Positions 1 through 9,051 of a DNA stretch of 64,000 bases are shown one piece after another. Source of the DNA: JAGNZR01 sp051656905 (GTDB lineage Bacteria; Fusobacteriota; Fusobacteriia; Fusobacteriales; Fusobacteriaceae); the NCBI GenBank assembly GCA_051656905.1, contig JBOFJQ010000030.1, positions 25,391 through 89,390 of the forward strand, given 5' to 3'. The first letter of the stretch is position 1; each line of letters starts with the position of its first letter. The translations under genes were made by a program, and so were the position numbers. Below the pieces are notes generated by a model, which was not told the origin of the DNA, searched no databases, and worked only from the letters and a program-made list of their open reading frames with translations.

Positions 1-270
1 GGTAATGCTTTTGCTGCAATAACTGTAATTACTGTTGGTATTGGTGGTCCTTTTGTTTTAGCTCACGGAGCAAACCCTACAGTAATTGGAATGCTTGCTT
101 TAACTTGTGGATACTGTGGTACTTTATTAACACCAATGGCAGCTAACTTTAATATTGTTCCAGTTGCAATGTTAGAAATGAAAGATAAGAATGGAGTAAT
201 TAAGAACCAAGCATTCGTTGCTTTATCTATGCTTGTTTTCCAAATTATTTATATGATTATTTCTAAATAA
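1..270 (+). CDS. C-terminal end of a DUF979-type permease (5-oxoproline transport candidate)
   Basis: Partial gene: the open frame runs in from the left edge and stops at TAA 268-270, giving about 89 residues. Two hydrophobic stretches and the segment GTLLTPMAANFNIVP resemble the end of DUF979 membrane proteins, which are often found with a DUF969 partner immediately upstream of pyrrolidone-carboxyl peptidase. The pcp gene follows 68 bases later on the same strand, so the pair probably takes up and releases pyroglutamate-containing substrates. The family assignment rests on a short fragment plus this neighbourhood; the substrate is inferred. Confidence 0.6.
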   Translation, partial: GNAFAAITVITVGIGGPFVLAHGANPTVIGMLALTCGYCGTLLTPMAANFNIVPVAMLEMKDKNGVIKNQAFVALSMLVFQIIYMIISK

Positions 271-338
271 TAACTACTACTAAAATAAAATAAATTTAAA
301 AAAATCTTAAAAAAATGATATCTTGGAGGTATAAAAAT

Positions 339-983
339 ATGAAAAAAGTTTTAATTACAGGTTTTGATCCATTTGGAGGAGAAAGTATTAACCCTGCTTT
401 TGAAGCAGTAAAAGCTCTTCCTGATTCAATTGAAGGATATGAAATTATTAAAAAAGAAATTCCTACAGTTTTTGAGAAATCTTATAAAGTACTTTTTGAA
501 ACAATCGATCAAGTTAAACCTGAAATTGTTATCTGTGTTGGACAAGCTGGTGGAAGATTCGAAGTATCTCCTGAGAGAGTTGCTATAAATGTTGACGACG
601 CTAGAATTAAAGATAATGAAGGAAATCAACCTATTGATGTAAAAGTTTTTGAAGATGGAGAAAATGCTTACTTCACTAATCTACCAATTAAAAAAATGGT
701 TGATGATATGAAGCAAGGTGCTGTTCCTGCTGTAGTTTCAAATACTGCTGGTACTTTCGTTTGTAACCACATTATGTATGCACTTATGTACTACATCAAT
801 AAAAACAATTTAAATATTAGAGGTGGATTCATTCATGTTCCATACTTACCTGAGCAAGTTTTAGATAAAAAAGGACAACCTTTTATGTCTCAAGAACTTA
901 TCACAAAAGGACTTGAAATCTCTATTGCTTCAGCTATAAAAAACACTGTTGATATTAAAGCTGTTGGCGGACAAATCTCTTAA
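339..983 (+). CDS. pcp: pyrrolidone-carboxylate peptidase (pyroglutamyl-peptidase I)
   Basis: Cytosolic cysteine peptidase of family C15 that removes N-terminal pyroglutamate from peptides. The protein starts MKKVLITGFDPFGGE, the typical N-terminus; the catalytic Glu region (GRFEVSPERVAINVDDARI, near residue 75), the Cys nucleophile segment NTAGTFVCNHIMY (near 140) and the His segment GGFIHVPYLPEQ (near 165) are all present. An upstream ATG at 315 is in frame, but GGAGG at 326-330 sits correctly in front of the ATG at 339, which gives the family length of 214 residues. It lies 68 bases after the DUF979 permease gene and is closed by a terminator. Confidence 0.95.
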   Translation: MKKVLITGFDPFGGESINPAFEAVKALPDSIEGYEIIKKEIPTVFEKSYKVLFETIDQVKPEIVICVGQAGGRFEVSPERVAINVDDARIKDNEGNQPIDVKVFEDGENAYFTNLPIKKMVDDMKQGAVPAVVSNTAGTFVCNHIMYALMYYINKNNLNIRGGFIHVPYLPEQVLDKKGQPFMSQELITKGLEISIASAIKNTVDIKAVGGQIS

Positions 984-991
984 CAATAGTT

Positions 992-1024
992 AAGGAGTGA
1001 GAATTTATCTCACTCCTTTTTTAT
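992..1024 (+). terminator. terminator after pcp
   Basis: An 11-bp perfect stem (992-1002 with 1008-1018) with a 5-base loop is followed by a T-rich run. It closes the permease-pcp unit. Confidence 0.85.
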
Positions 1025-1108
1025 TTTATTTAAAATTTATATTTTAATTTTTTCAAGAAAATATATCCTTATTTAATTATTATTTGAGACTACTATTTTA
1101 TAATATTA

Positions 1109-2263
1109 CTATTTCAAATATAAAAATGCTGTTTCACAACATAATTTCACTGCAATTTCTAATGAATCTTCATCTATATCAAATTTCGGATGATGATGAG
1201 GATAGATTATTCCTTTAGATTTATTTCCACACCCAACAAAAGCAAAAGCCCCTGGAACTTCATTTAATAGAAAAGCCATATCTTCACCTATTGGCATTTT
1301 TTCACATTGGAAAAGATTTATCTCTGGTAATTTTTCTTTAATCATCCCTTGAATTTTATCTACAACTTCTGCATCATTAACTAAAACTTGACCTATTGCC
1401 CACTCATGGGAAAACTTTGTTTTAACTCTAAAAGCTTCTCCAGTATATTTTATAATTCTTTCCATTTTTTTAGGAATCTCTTCAATAAGTTCTTTAGAAA
1501 AAGTTCTAGTTGTTCCCTCTAAAACTGCATCTTGAGCTATTACATTAAATCTTGATCCTGAATTAAATTTCCCAATAGTTATAACTGCTGTATCAGTTGG
1601 ATTAACCTCTCTACTTATTATCGTTTGAAGATTCTGAACTAAGCTTGCTCCTGCAACGATTGGATCTACACATTGGTGTGGCATAGCTCCATGTCCTCCA
1701 ACGCCCTCTAATTCTATTTTAAACACTCCTACAGCTGCCATTCTAGCACCTGGATCTAAATTTACAGTCCCTGTTTCAAAATCTGCCCAAAGATGCAGTC
1801 CAAATATTTTTTCAACATCTTTTAAAACACCATGTTCTATTAAAACTTTGGCACCTTTTCCAGTTTCTTCTGCTTGTTGAAATAGTAACTTTATAGTTCC
1901 TTCTATATTCTCAATCTGACTTTGAAGATATTTTGCACTTCCTAGTAGAGTGGCAATATGTCCATCATGTCCACACGCATGCATAAACCCTTCATTAGCT
2001 GATTTAAATTCACAAGTATTCTCTTCCTTTATAGAAAGTGCATCTATATCCGCTCTTAACGCGACTACCTTCCCTGGTTTTTTTCCTACTATTTTCCCAA
2101 CAACTCCATAATCTCCAATTACTTCAAAAGGGATTCCCATTAATGATAACTCTTCTTGTATTTTTTTAGAAGTCTCTTTCTCTTCAAAGCTTACCTCTGG
2201 AAATTTATGAAAATGCCTTCTCATCTTAATAACATAATCTCTTAATTCATTAGTGTAGTTCAT
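1109..2263 (-). CDS. M20-family amidohydrolase / aminoacylase-type peptidase
   Basis: A 384-residue zinc metallohydrolase of the M20D group (hippurate, IAA-amino acid and N-acyl amino acid hydrolases). Visible: RRHFHKFPEVSFEE near the N-terminus, the metal-binding MHACGHDGH (about 94-102), QQAEETGKGAK with the catalytic/metal Glu pair (about 130), GGHGAMPHQ in the dimerisation domain and PHHHPKFDIDE near the C-terminus. The start follows GGAGAGG. It overlaps nothing and lies 18 bases downstream of a membrane protein gene on the same strand, so the two may take up and cleave an N-acylated amino acid or peptide. The exact substrate cannot be told. Confidence 0.85.
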   Translation of the reverse strand: MNYTNELRDYVIKMRRHFHKFPEVSFEEKETSKKIQEELSLMGIPFEVIGDYGVVGKIVGKKPGKVVALRADIDALSIKEENTCEFKSANEGFMHACGHDGHIATLLGSAKYLQSQIENIEGTIKLLFQQAEETGKGAKVLIEHGVLKDVEKIFGLHLWADFETGTVNLDPGARMAAVGVFKIELEGVGGHGAMPHQCVDPIVAGASLVQNLQTIISREVNPTDTAVITIGKFNSGSRFNVIAQDAVLEGTTRTFSKELIEEIPKKMERIIKYTGEAFRVKTKFSHEWAIGQVLVNDAEVVDKIQGMIKEKLPEINLFQCEKMPIGEDMAFLLNEVPGAFAFVGCGNKSKGIIYPHHHPKFDIDEDSLEIAVKLCCETAFLYLK

Positions 2264-2281
2264 AACCCTCTCCTTTTTTCT

Positions 2282-3469
2282 TTATAATAATTTTGAAAAT
2301 ATTCCTGCAACTATTACAGATACTATTGTTACACTTACAAATCCACCAACAAGCATTTTAGGAAGTATGTTTTTAGTAATATAACCTGTCTCTTCTTCTG
2401 ATTCACCAACTGCTCTAGAAGCCTCATTTGTTAATACATAATTTGCTGGAAAACCATAAAAAGCGTTTAGAGCTATAGCTATTGACATCTCTTTAGAGTA
2501 TCCTAAAACTCTTCCAACTAACATAGAAATAATTACTAGTCCTATAGTTGCAAAAATAATTACCCCTACCATAGGAACAATTATTTTCCCAAGTGCATCT
2601 GGAGTCGCTGTACTTAGTGATTGAAATATTAAAACCATTATCGATGCTAGCACCATTCCAAAAGATGCAGTTTTATCCAATACTCTTTTTTGAATAAATC
2701 CTATTTCAGCTCCAATAGCTCCATAAACTAGGCAGATAACAAATTTAGAAATTACTCCCCCTAATAACTTTTCTGTTAGCACTGCTAAATATGCTACTAA
2801 TGCCGTTTGAAAGAAATAAAAATATGCATTTTGATATTTTTTAGGAATTATCATAAAAAATGATTTATCTTCATTTGATTTTTTTTCAACACTATTCTCT
2901 ATTTCTACTACTTCTACTCCATCTTCTCTAAATTTTTTCTGAAGTCTTTTCGCTTCTTTTTTTAATGCATAAGCTGTTAAAGGATAACCTATAAATCCTT
3001 GCATTACATATAGCAGTATTGCTAAAAGCGATAAATCTGGCAATCCTTTTGCTGCTGCTACATCTTTCATTATTATAGCTGCTACTAATCCTCCAGTTAA
3101 TGGTGGTACAGAAACATATAATACTGATTTTTCAAATACGAACCATCCAATTCCTATTATTCCTGCAACTATTCCTACAACTCCACTCAATGAAATAATC
3201 GCACTTTTCCACTCTCTTTTTAACTCATCTATACTGAACATCGTTCCCATATGCGTAATAATTAAGTACATTGCTAGCATTGATACAGGCATAAAGAGTC
3301 CAGACATCTCCATTAAATTTTTAGGTAAAATTGTCCAAAATCCAACTAAAAATATAACAGCACTCATAAATACAGAAGGTACTATCGCTCTAGTTTTTGT
3401 TGATATAAACTCTCCTATTGTTAGTATTAGCATTATTGTTGCAAATGCCGTTAGTACATCCCATGTCAT
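2282..3469 (-). CDS. polytopic membrane protein, putative transporter
   Basis: A 395-residue integral membrane protein with about ten hydrophobic segments and a charged cytoplasmic loop around residues 170-205 (KKEAKRLQKKFREDGVEVVE). The two halves look similar in layout, and the segment PPLTGGLVAAIIMKD is reminiscent of glutamate/carboxylate symporters, but I do not recognise the family with certainty. The start follows a GGGGATG site with good spacing. It precedes the M20 amidohydrolase gene and is probably co-transcribed, so import of that enzyme's substrate is the simplest inference. Confidence 0.6.
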   Translation of the reverse strand: MTWDVLTAFATIMLILTIGEFISTKTRAIVPSVFMSAVIFLVGFWTILPKNLMEMSGLFMPVSMLAMYLIITHMGTMFSIDELKREWKSAIISLSGVVGIVAGIIGIGWFVFEKSVLYVSVPPLTGGLVAAIIMKDVAAAKGLPDLSLLAILLYVMQGFIGYPLTAYALKKEAKRLQKKFREDGVEVVEIENSVEKKSNEDKSFFMIIPKKYQNAYFYFFQTALVAYLAVLTEKLLGGVISKFVICLVYGAIGAEIGFIQKRVLDKTASFGMVLASIMVLIFQSLSTATPDALGKIIVPMVGVIIFATIGLVIISMLVGRVLGYSKEMSIAIALNAFYGFPANYVLTNEASRAVGESEEETGYITKNILPKMLVGGFVSVTIVSVIVAGIFSKLL

Positions 3470-3567
3470 AATTCTTCATCCCCTTTTTTATATTTTACGC
3501 TAATAAAAAAAAATTAGCTTGTTGACTATTAGAACATTATTTATAAAATATGTCAATAAAAAATGGT

Positions 3568-3598
3568 AAAAAAAAAGTGCCTCTACCAAGAGGCACTT
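3568..3598 (-). terminator. terminator after the hydrogenase gene
   Basis: Ten-bp perfect stem (3575-3584 with 3589-3598) around a 4-base loop. The A-run at 3568-3576 is a U-run on the minus strand, so it terminates transcripts arriving from the hydrogenase gene. Confidence 0.85.
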
Positions 3599-3644
3599 CA
3601 GTTTCACTAGTCTTTTAAACTAATTTTTATCTGTTTTTTTAATC

Positions 3645-5573
3645 TTATTTTAAGAAATATCTAGTGTGTAATAATTCATGTGCTTTTTTACTTAAAGGGT
3701 AATCTAGATAATCATCATAAATTTTCTTAACATGCTCATTTTCATGAGATCTTCTAATTTCAGAATTTCTATCAATAGTGTTTAATCCCTCAGCTCTTTT
3801 CTCTAAAGTTTCTTGTTTCTTAGTTGCTTTTGGTTGTCCACCTCCACCAACACATCCACCTTTACATGCCATGATTTCAATCGCATGATAGAACTCTTCC
3901 CCTGCTCTTATCTTATCAAGCATTTTTGCAGCCTCTTCTAATCCGTGAGCGATACCTATTCTTAAATCTATATGACCTATTGAAAGTTCACAAGTTCTAA
4001 ATCCTTCCCAACCTCTTAAAGCTGTGAATTCTATATCATCAATTCTCTCTCCAGTTATTTGTTCAACTGCAGTTCTTGTTGCCGCTTCAATAACTCCTCC
4101 AGTTCTTCCAAATATTATTCCTGCTCCTGAATAATAACCAAGCGGATTATCAAATTCTACATCCTCAAGATTTACCAAATCAATTTCAGTCTCTTTTATA
4201 ATTTTTATAAGCTCTCTAGTTGTAATTACATAATCTGTATCAAAATTTACTCCTCTAGAAAACTCTTCTCTAGATGCTTCATATTTTTTAGCTAAACAAG
4301 GCATTATTGCAACAGATGTTATAGCATCTCTTTCTAATCCTTTTTCCTTTGCCCAAATATCTTTTACAACTGTTGAGAATATTTGCATTGGAGATTTTAC
4401 TGACGATGGAACATCTAACATATCAGGGTATTTATGTTCAATAAATTTAACCCAAGCTGGACAACAAGAAGTTAGTAAAGGTAATCTTACACTGTCGTCA
4501 CCTTTAAAGAACTTTTCTAATCTTTCTTGGAACTCTGTTGCTTCTTCCATTATTGTTAAATCTGCAGCCCATGCTGTATCAAAAACATATTGAACTCCTA
4601 ACATTTTTAAAGCTGCATTTATTTTTTTCTCAACATTTACTCCTGGCTCAAGTCCAAAAGCTTCTCCTAATGCAACTCTAACTGCTGGTGCCATTTGAGT
4701 AACTAGCATTTTATTAGGCATAGCTAAATCTCTTAGGAAACGTAGGGTATTATCTCCCTCATGAATAGCATTTACTGGGCAAGCAGTTACACACTGACCA
4801 CAGTGAGTACACAGTTCATTATCTATTACATGTGCCTCTTTAATTTTTCCACTAATACAGTTTACTGGGCATACTCTTGCACAAGCTGTACAACCAATAC
4901 ATTTACTTGTAATTCTAAACTTAACAAGTTGAGCACATTCTCCTGTATGACATAAGTTTTGCTCTATATGCTCTTCTATTTCGTGATAGAATTTGTCATT
5001 ATCAAGAACTTCTAAAACAAGGTTATGTTTTTGAGTTGTTATATTTTTTATAGTTTCAGATAACTCTCTTAATATATAGACATCTCTCATATTAGATTTA
5101 CCTTTTGTTATTCTATCTAAAATTCTCCAAATTTGATCAATTTCATGAGAAGCCATTAAGTAATCTCTTAATTCACCTTTTCTCATTCTTCCTTGAAGAT
5201 GTTCTACATAAAACTTAGAAAATTGAACTATACAATCATCTTCAGATAATATAATTAAATTTTTTGCTTGTCCTGGATAGAAAAGAGAAAAATCTAGAGG
5301 TTTATCTAAACTTCCCTTTGTAAGGAATCCCCCAAATGGAAATCCTAATTGAGCAGCTTTAAACTCTCTTTTATTTTTAATTCCTCCTGCTAATTCTATT
5401 ACCTCTCTTAAAGTCATCCCTTCTTTTACTTCAACAATAGTTGGCGTATTAATTCTCCCTGAAACAGCAACTATTCTTCCTTCTTCAAGTTTTGTATACT
5501 CTAAAACAGAGCTATCAAAAGATGAAAAATATGACCCCATTGAACTTTTTACGATAATTTGTCTCTTAAGCAT
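3645..5573 (-). CDS. [FeFe] hydrogenase with a NuoF-like N-terminal region
   Basis: A 642-residue iron-only hydrogenase that reduces protons or oxidises H2 in fermentation. The H-cluster signatures are complete: TSCCPAWVKF (L1), MPCLAKKYEASR (L2) and MACKGGCVGGGGQP (L3). Before them lie two [4Fe-4S] sites, CIGCTACARVCP and CTHCGQCVTACP, preceded by CHTGEC. The first ~190 residues resemble the SLBB and C-terminal helical part of NuoF/HydB (VEVKEGMTLREVIELAGGI, then KFYVEHLQGRM), but the cysteines of NuoF's own cluster (normally CGxCxxCR) are absent. No flavin-binding part is seen. The start is the ATG after AGGAGG. It is a monocistronic unit with its own terminator; the electron partner is not encoded nearby. 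Confidence 0.93.
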   Translation of the reverse strand: MLKRQIIVKSSMGSYFSSFDSSVLEYTKLEEGRIVAVSGRINTPTIVEVKEGMTLREVIELAGGIKNKREFKAAQLGFPFGGFLTKGSLDKPLDFSLFYPGQAKNLIILSEDDCIVQFSKFYVEHLQGRMRKGELRDYLMASHEIDQIWRILDRITKGKSNMRDVYILRELSETIKNITTQKHNLVLEVLDNDKFYHEIEEHIEQNLCHTGECAQLVKFRITSKCIGCTACARVCPVNCISGKIKEAHVIDNELCTHCGQCVTACPVNAIHEGDNTLRFLRDLAMPNKMLVTQMAPAVRVALGEAFGLEPGVNVEKKINAALKMLGVQYVFDTAWAADLTIMEEATEFQERLEKFFKGDDSVRLPLLTSCCPAWVKFIEHKYPDMLDVPSSVKSPMQIFSTVVKDIWAKEKGLERDAITSVAIMPCLAKKYEASREEFSRGVNFDTDYVITTRELIKIIKETEIDLVNLEDVEFDNPLGYYSGAGIIFGRTGGVIEAATRTAVEQITGERIDDIEFTALRGWEGFRTCELSIGHIDLRIGIAHGLEEAAKMLDKIRAGEEFYHAIEIMACKGGCVGGGGQPKATKKQETLEKRAEGLNTIDRNSEIRRSHENEHVKKIYDDYLDYPLSKKAHELLHTRYFLK

Positions 5574-5630
5574 TTTTCCTCCTAGCTTATATTTCCTAAT
5601 TTATATATATATAAGTATCTCTTACTTCAC

Positions 5631-5659
5631 ATTATAACTTCTATCTCAAATTTAGTAAA
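5631..5659 (-). promoter_or_regulatory. probable promoter of the hydrogenase gene
   Basis: On the minus strand TTTACT (5654-5659) and TATAAT (5631-5636) are separated by 17 bases, about 60 bases before the start codon. The -35 matches the consensus at four of six positions, so this is a moderate call. Confidence 0.45.
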
Positions 5660-5773
5660 TTATTTTTATCTCTTTTTTATCTTTTTTATATATAAAATTC
5701 ATTTTTTTTATTTATTATGTATATTAATTGCCCATTTTTTATCATTTTCATTTTTTATTTTATCATTTTTTTG

Positions 5774-5816
5774 AAAAAAAAAGATGATAAATACATTTTC
5801 AGTACATTTATCATCT
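5774..5816 (-). terminator. terminator after the 2HCT transporter gene
   Basis: An 11-bp stem (5782-5792 with 5806-5816), weak in GC, is followed on the minus strand by a U-run (A-run at 5774-5782). It is the only candidate end for the transcript from 5965-7236. Confidence 0.6.
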
Positions 5817-5964
5817 AAGTTATTTTCTTTAATTTTTATTTTTTTCCTACAATTCATTTTTCTTACATAAATCAACATTATAAAGTTCAAATATCGCTAT
5901 AAAATCTATTTTTTTCATTACAACAACCTTTTTTTATAAAATTGATAATTGTTTTTTATCATTT

Positions 5965-7236
5965 TTATAAAAAGATATTTATTAAGAGAGAGGTTAAGAG
6001 TAGCATAAACGCCCCTCCAATTCTTGATGAAATTTGTGCAAATGGCATTAATATCATTCTTTTTGAAGCTGATAAAACAGCAACATCTCCAGTTCCACCC
6101 ATATTAGCCATACATAATCCAGCTGTAATAGATGCCTCTATTGGATAAAATCCTAATAAATACCCCATTATTCCAGTTCCAATTACTGCTCCAATTACTG
6201 TTGTAGCAACTAAAACTAAATATATTGGAGAGAAGGCTTCAATAACTTCTTTTAAACTAGTATATGCCACTCCTATTCCAACTAATAATGCTGGAGTGAA
6301 AGCTTTCATAACAAATTGAAACCATTGTGATGCACACTGCTCATAATCTCTTCTTAATACCCCAACGCTTTTTATAACAGCAACTGAAATTATCATAAGT
6401 GCATAGGGATGGACATTGATAAATTTTGATAAAAGAGAACCTGTTACGAAAAAAGTAGTTGCAATAAGTACTCCAACAGCTAAATTTTCATACTTAATCT
6501 TTACCTCTTCTTCTTTCTCTACCTCTAATGTTTCTTGAGACTTTAATAATTTTCCTTCTCCAGAAAGTGAAGTATATTTATGTCCTAACTTGTCTAAAAG
6601 CCCACCTATTACAATTGCAAGTGCATTTCCTAAAGCTACTGCTGGTACCATTATAGAGAGTAACTCTTTAGGGTCTTTAGCAAAAGCCTTTCCAAATATT
6701 TGAGCTAAGGGAACTGCTCCTGCTCCCATTCCTCCACCCATAATTGGAATAGCTATAAAAAATATTGCTTTTTGAAATCCATATCCAAGTAAAGCTCCTA
6801 CCATTCCTGTAAAAAGAACTGAAACAACAACTCCACCTATTATAACAGGAAGATATTTTATTGCTGCTTTTATTAATAAATCCCTATTCATCCCTAGAAT
6901 GCTTCCAGTTATTAGGGCAGCAATATAAAAATCTAAAAATCCTTGAGCGTTCATAAATCCTTTTAAATTATCAACAGTCTCTTTGGGAAATAATCCGTAA
7001 TATACAAAAGCCGCCGAAGCAAATATAATAACTATCGGTCCACCACCTAAATAATCTTTTACTATAGGTGTTTTATTTCCAATATAATCCAATATTGCTC
7101 CAATTACCATTAAAATCGGAAAAGCTCCAAGCATCCCTTTGGGTAATGCTCCCATATACATAGCTATAAACAGTATTCCTGTAATCGGTATAAAATATTT
7201 CATTTCTAAGCCAGCTAATTTTAACTTTTCCTCCAT
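5965..7236 (-). CDS. 2-hydroxycarboxylate transporter family symporter (CitS/MleP type)
   Basis: A 423-residue integral membrane protein of the 2HCT family, which exchanges or symports citrate, malate or related hydroxy-acids with Na+ or H+. The two family re-entrant-loop motifs are visible: GGGMGAGAVPL near residue 165 and ANMGGTGDVAVLSAS near residue 390. Also typical is the cytoplasmic stretch EGKLLKSQETLEVEKEEEVK between the two halves. About eleven hydrophobic segments can be counted. No citrate lyase, malolactic or oxaloacetate decarboxylase genes are next to it, so the substrate is unresolved. It is transcribed alone. Confidence 0.88.
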   Translation of the reverse strand: MEEKLKLAGLEMKYFIPITGILFIAMYMGALPKGMLGAFPILMVIGAILDYIGNKTPIVKDYLGGGPIVIIFASAAFVYYGLFPKETVDNLKGFMNAQGFLDFYIAALITGSILGMNRDLLIKAAIKYLPVIIGGVVVSVLFTGMVGALLGYGFQKAIFFIAIPIMGGGMGAGAVPLAQIFGKAFAKDPKELLSIMVPAVALGNALAIVIGGLLDKLGHKYTSLSGEGKLLKSQETLEVEKEEEVKIKYENLAVGVLIATTFFVTGSLLSKFINVHPYALMIISVAVIKSVGVLRRDYEQCASQWFQFVMKAFTPALLVGIGVAYTSLKEVIEAFSPIYLVLVATTVIGAVIGTGIMGYLLGFYPIEASITAGLCMANMGGTGDVAVLSASKRMILMPFAQISSRIGGAFMLLLTSLLINIFL

Positions 7237-7373
7237 ACTTTCCCCCTATATAATTTTTTAAACTTAAACAGTTTTAACATATTCTATATATTAAATCAAG
7301 GTTTTTTTTATATGGTTGTAAAGTATAACGATTCATTTGAAATCTATTAGTTCTATTTTAATTCAGTTCACAT

Positions 7374-8165
7374 TTATTTTATCTTTATGATAAAACTGTG
7401 ATCTAAAGGCCCTTTTCCTTTTCCCAAATCCATTTTTTCTTTTAAAGCGCTGCTTATATATTTTTTAGCTTCTTTAATACTATCTTCCATAGACTTATTT
7501 TTAGCCAAGTTACAAGTGATTGCTGAGGATAATGTACACCCTGTTCCATGAGTATTTTCATTATCAATTCTTTCTCCATTAAACCAAATTATCTCTCCAT
7601 TTTTGTACAGTAAATCATTTGCACCTTCTATTAAATGACCACCTTTTATTAAAACATTGCTATTAATTCCCATTTCAGAAATTTTTTCAGCAGCTTTTAT
7701 CATATCTGATTCACTTATTATTTTCATTCCAGAAAGAACTTCTGCTTCAGGTATATTTGGAGTAATAAGTTTTCCTAAAGGTAATAATTCATTAACCATT
7801 ATATCTAAAGCTTCCTCTGATAAAAGATTAGATCCACTAGTTGATACTATCACTGGGTCTATAACTATATTTTCTATATTATATTCTTTTATTTTTTTCA
7901 CAATTTTTTTTATTATCTCACTATTAGATACCATACCAATTTTTACTGCATCAGGAACTATATCCGTAAATATAGAATCAATTTGTTTTTCTACGAATTC
8001 AGGAGCAATATCAAATATTCCAGTTACTCCCATAGTATTCTGTGCTGTAAGAGCTGTTATAACACTCATGCCATAAGTTTTATTAGTTATAAAAGTTTTT
8101 AAGTCAGCTTGAATTCCAGCACCTCCACTACAATCTGATCCTGCAATTGTTAATACTTTTTTCAT
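7374..8165 (-). CDS. thiD: hydroxymethylpyrimidine/phosphomethylpyrimidine kinase
   Basis: A 263-residue ribokinase-fold enzyme that phosphorylates 4-amino-5-hydroxymethyl-2-methylpyrimidine (HMP) to HMP-P and HMP-PP for thiamin synthesis. Visible features are the N-terminal TIAGSDCSGGAGIQADLKTF, the VIDPVIVSTSG segment near residue 107 and the anion-hole/catalytic stretch NTHGTGCTLSSAI near residue 210. Third gene of the riboswitch-controlled thiamin salvage operon, 67 bases downstream of thiM. No thiE is present in the operon, so coupling of the two halves must be encoded elsewhere. Confidence 0.95.
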   Translation of the reverse strand: MKKVLTIAGSDCSGGAGIQADLKTFITNKTYGMSVITALTAQNTMGVTGIFDIAPEFVEKQIDSIFTDIVPDAVKIGMVSNSEIIKKIVKKIKEYNIENIVIDPVIVSTSGSNLLSEEALDIMVNELLPLGKLITPNIPEAEVLSGMKIISESDMIKAAEKISEMGINSNVLIKGGHLIEGANDLLYKNGEIIWFNGERIDNENTHGTGCTLSSAITCNLAKNKSMEDSIKEAKKYISSALKEKMDLGKGKGPLDHSFIIKIK

Positions 8166-8232
8166 AATTATATTCCCCTTTTCGTTTTTATTTTATTTAA
8201 TAATAATTTGTGCTAAAATTTTATTTTTATTT

Positions 8233-9051
8233 TTATTTTATTAATGTAGCTTTTTTTCCATTTAAAAGAATCTCGTCACTCATATTAAAAATTTCATCTA
8301 TTATATAATTCCTATATGTTGAATTTCCTTCTGCTGCACTTAACCTCTCTCTTGCTCTCTCACCAGCTAATCCCATTGCACAAACTGCATCTACCACACT
8401 TTCTACCATGTTTTCTCTATTTGCTGCTATAAACCCTCCTATAAGAGCTGTAAGCATACATCCTGTTCCTGTTATTTTCGCCATCATCTCATGTCCATTT
8501 TTTACTATATACACAACTTCATTTTTGGCTATAATATCTATTTTTCCAGTTACTACAATTATAGAATCTAGTTTTTTTGAAAAATCCCCTATTATTTTTA
8601 TTGTATTTAATAAATTTTCCTCAGTTACTACATCCTCTAAATTAGCATCCACCCCTTTTGATCCTAAAGTTCCTAGTGCTAAAGCTTTTATCTCTGATAT
8701 ATTTCCGCAAATAACCGAAAATTTCACCTCTTTTAAAAGTCTTTTTATCACTTCACCTCTTAAAGTAGAAGCTCCTACTCCAACTGGATCAAGAGTTACT
8801 GTATGTCCCATTTTATTGGCTAATTTTCCTGCAAAAACCATTGATTCAACTGTTCTTGCATTTAACGTTCCTATATTTATATTTAATCCATTGCTTATTT
8901 TCACAATATCCTCTATCTCTCCAATTTCATCTGCCATAATTGGAGATGCTCCACAAGCTAATAAAATATTAGCACAATCATTCACAGTAACATAATTAGT
9001 TATATTATGAATAATCGGATTTTTTTCTCTTATATTTTTAATTGTTTTCAT
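8233..9051 (-). CDS. thiM: hydroxyethylthiazole kinase
   Basis: A 272-residue kinase that phosphorylates 5-(2-hydroxyethyl)-4-methylthiazole, salvaging the thiazole half of thiamin. Recognised from NPIIHNITNYVTVNDCAN at the N-terminus, GASPIMADE (about 33), LDPVGVGAST (about 90) and the catalytic ITGTGCMLTALIGGF near residue 195. Its start overlaps the end of cytX by 14 bases, implying translational coupling in the same mRNA. Confidence 0.95.
   Translation of the reverse strand: MKTIKNIREKNPIIHNITNYVTVNDCANILLACGASPIMADEIGEIEDIVKISNGLNINIGTLNARTVESMVFAGKLANKMGHTVTLDPVGVGASTLRGEVIKRLLKEVKFSVICGNISEIKALALGTLGSKGVDANLEDVVTEENLLNTIKIIGDFSKKLDSIIVVTGKIDIIAKNEVVYIVKNGHEMMAKITGTGCMLTALIGGFIAANRENMVESVVDAVCAMGLAGERARERLSAAEGNSTYRNYIIDEIFNMSDEILLNGKKATLIK

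Larger units (their letters stand above)
5574..5964. other. 391-base intergenic region, very AT-rich
   Basis: Holds the hydrogenase leader and probable promoter, then the terminator of the upstream 2HCT transporter gene. A 60-codon minus-strand open frame at 5708-5890 has no ribosome site and no recognisable content; I see no gene here. Confidence 0.6.

Noticed and set aside
5708..5890. Minus-strand 60-codon open frame between the hydrogenase and 2HCT genes
   Set aside because: No ribosome site, Lys/Asn/Ile composition expected of random AT-rich DNA, and it runs across a terminator hairpin.
8408..8995. 195-codon plus-strand frame opposite thiM
   Set aside because: Shadow of a well-supported gene; composition reflects antisense codon bias and no family is recognisable.
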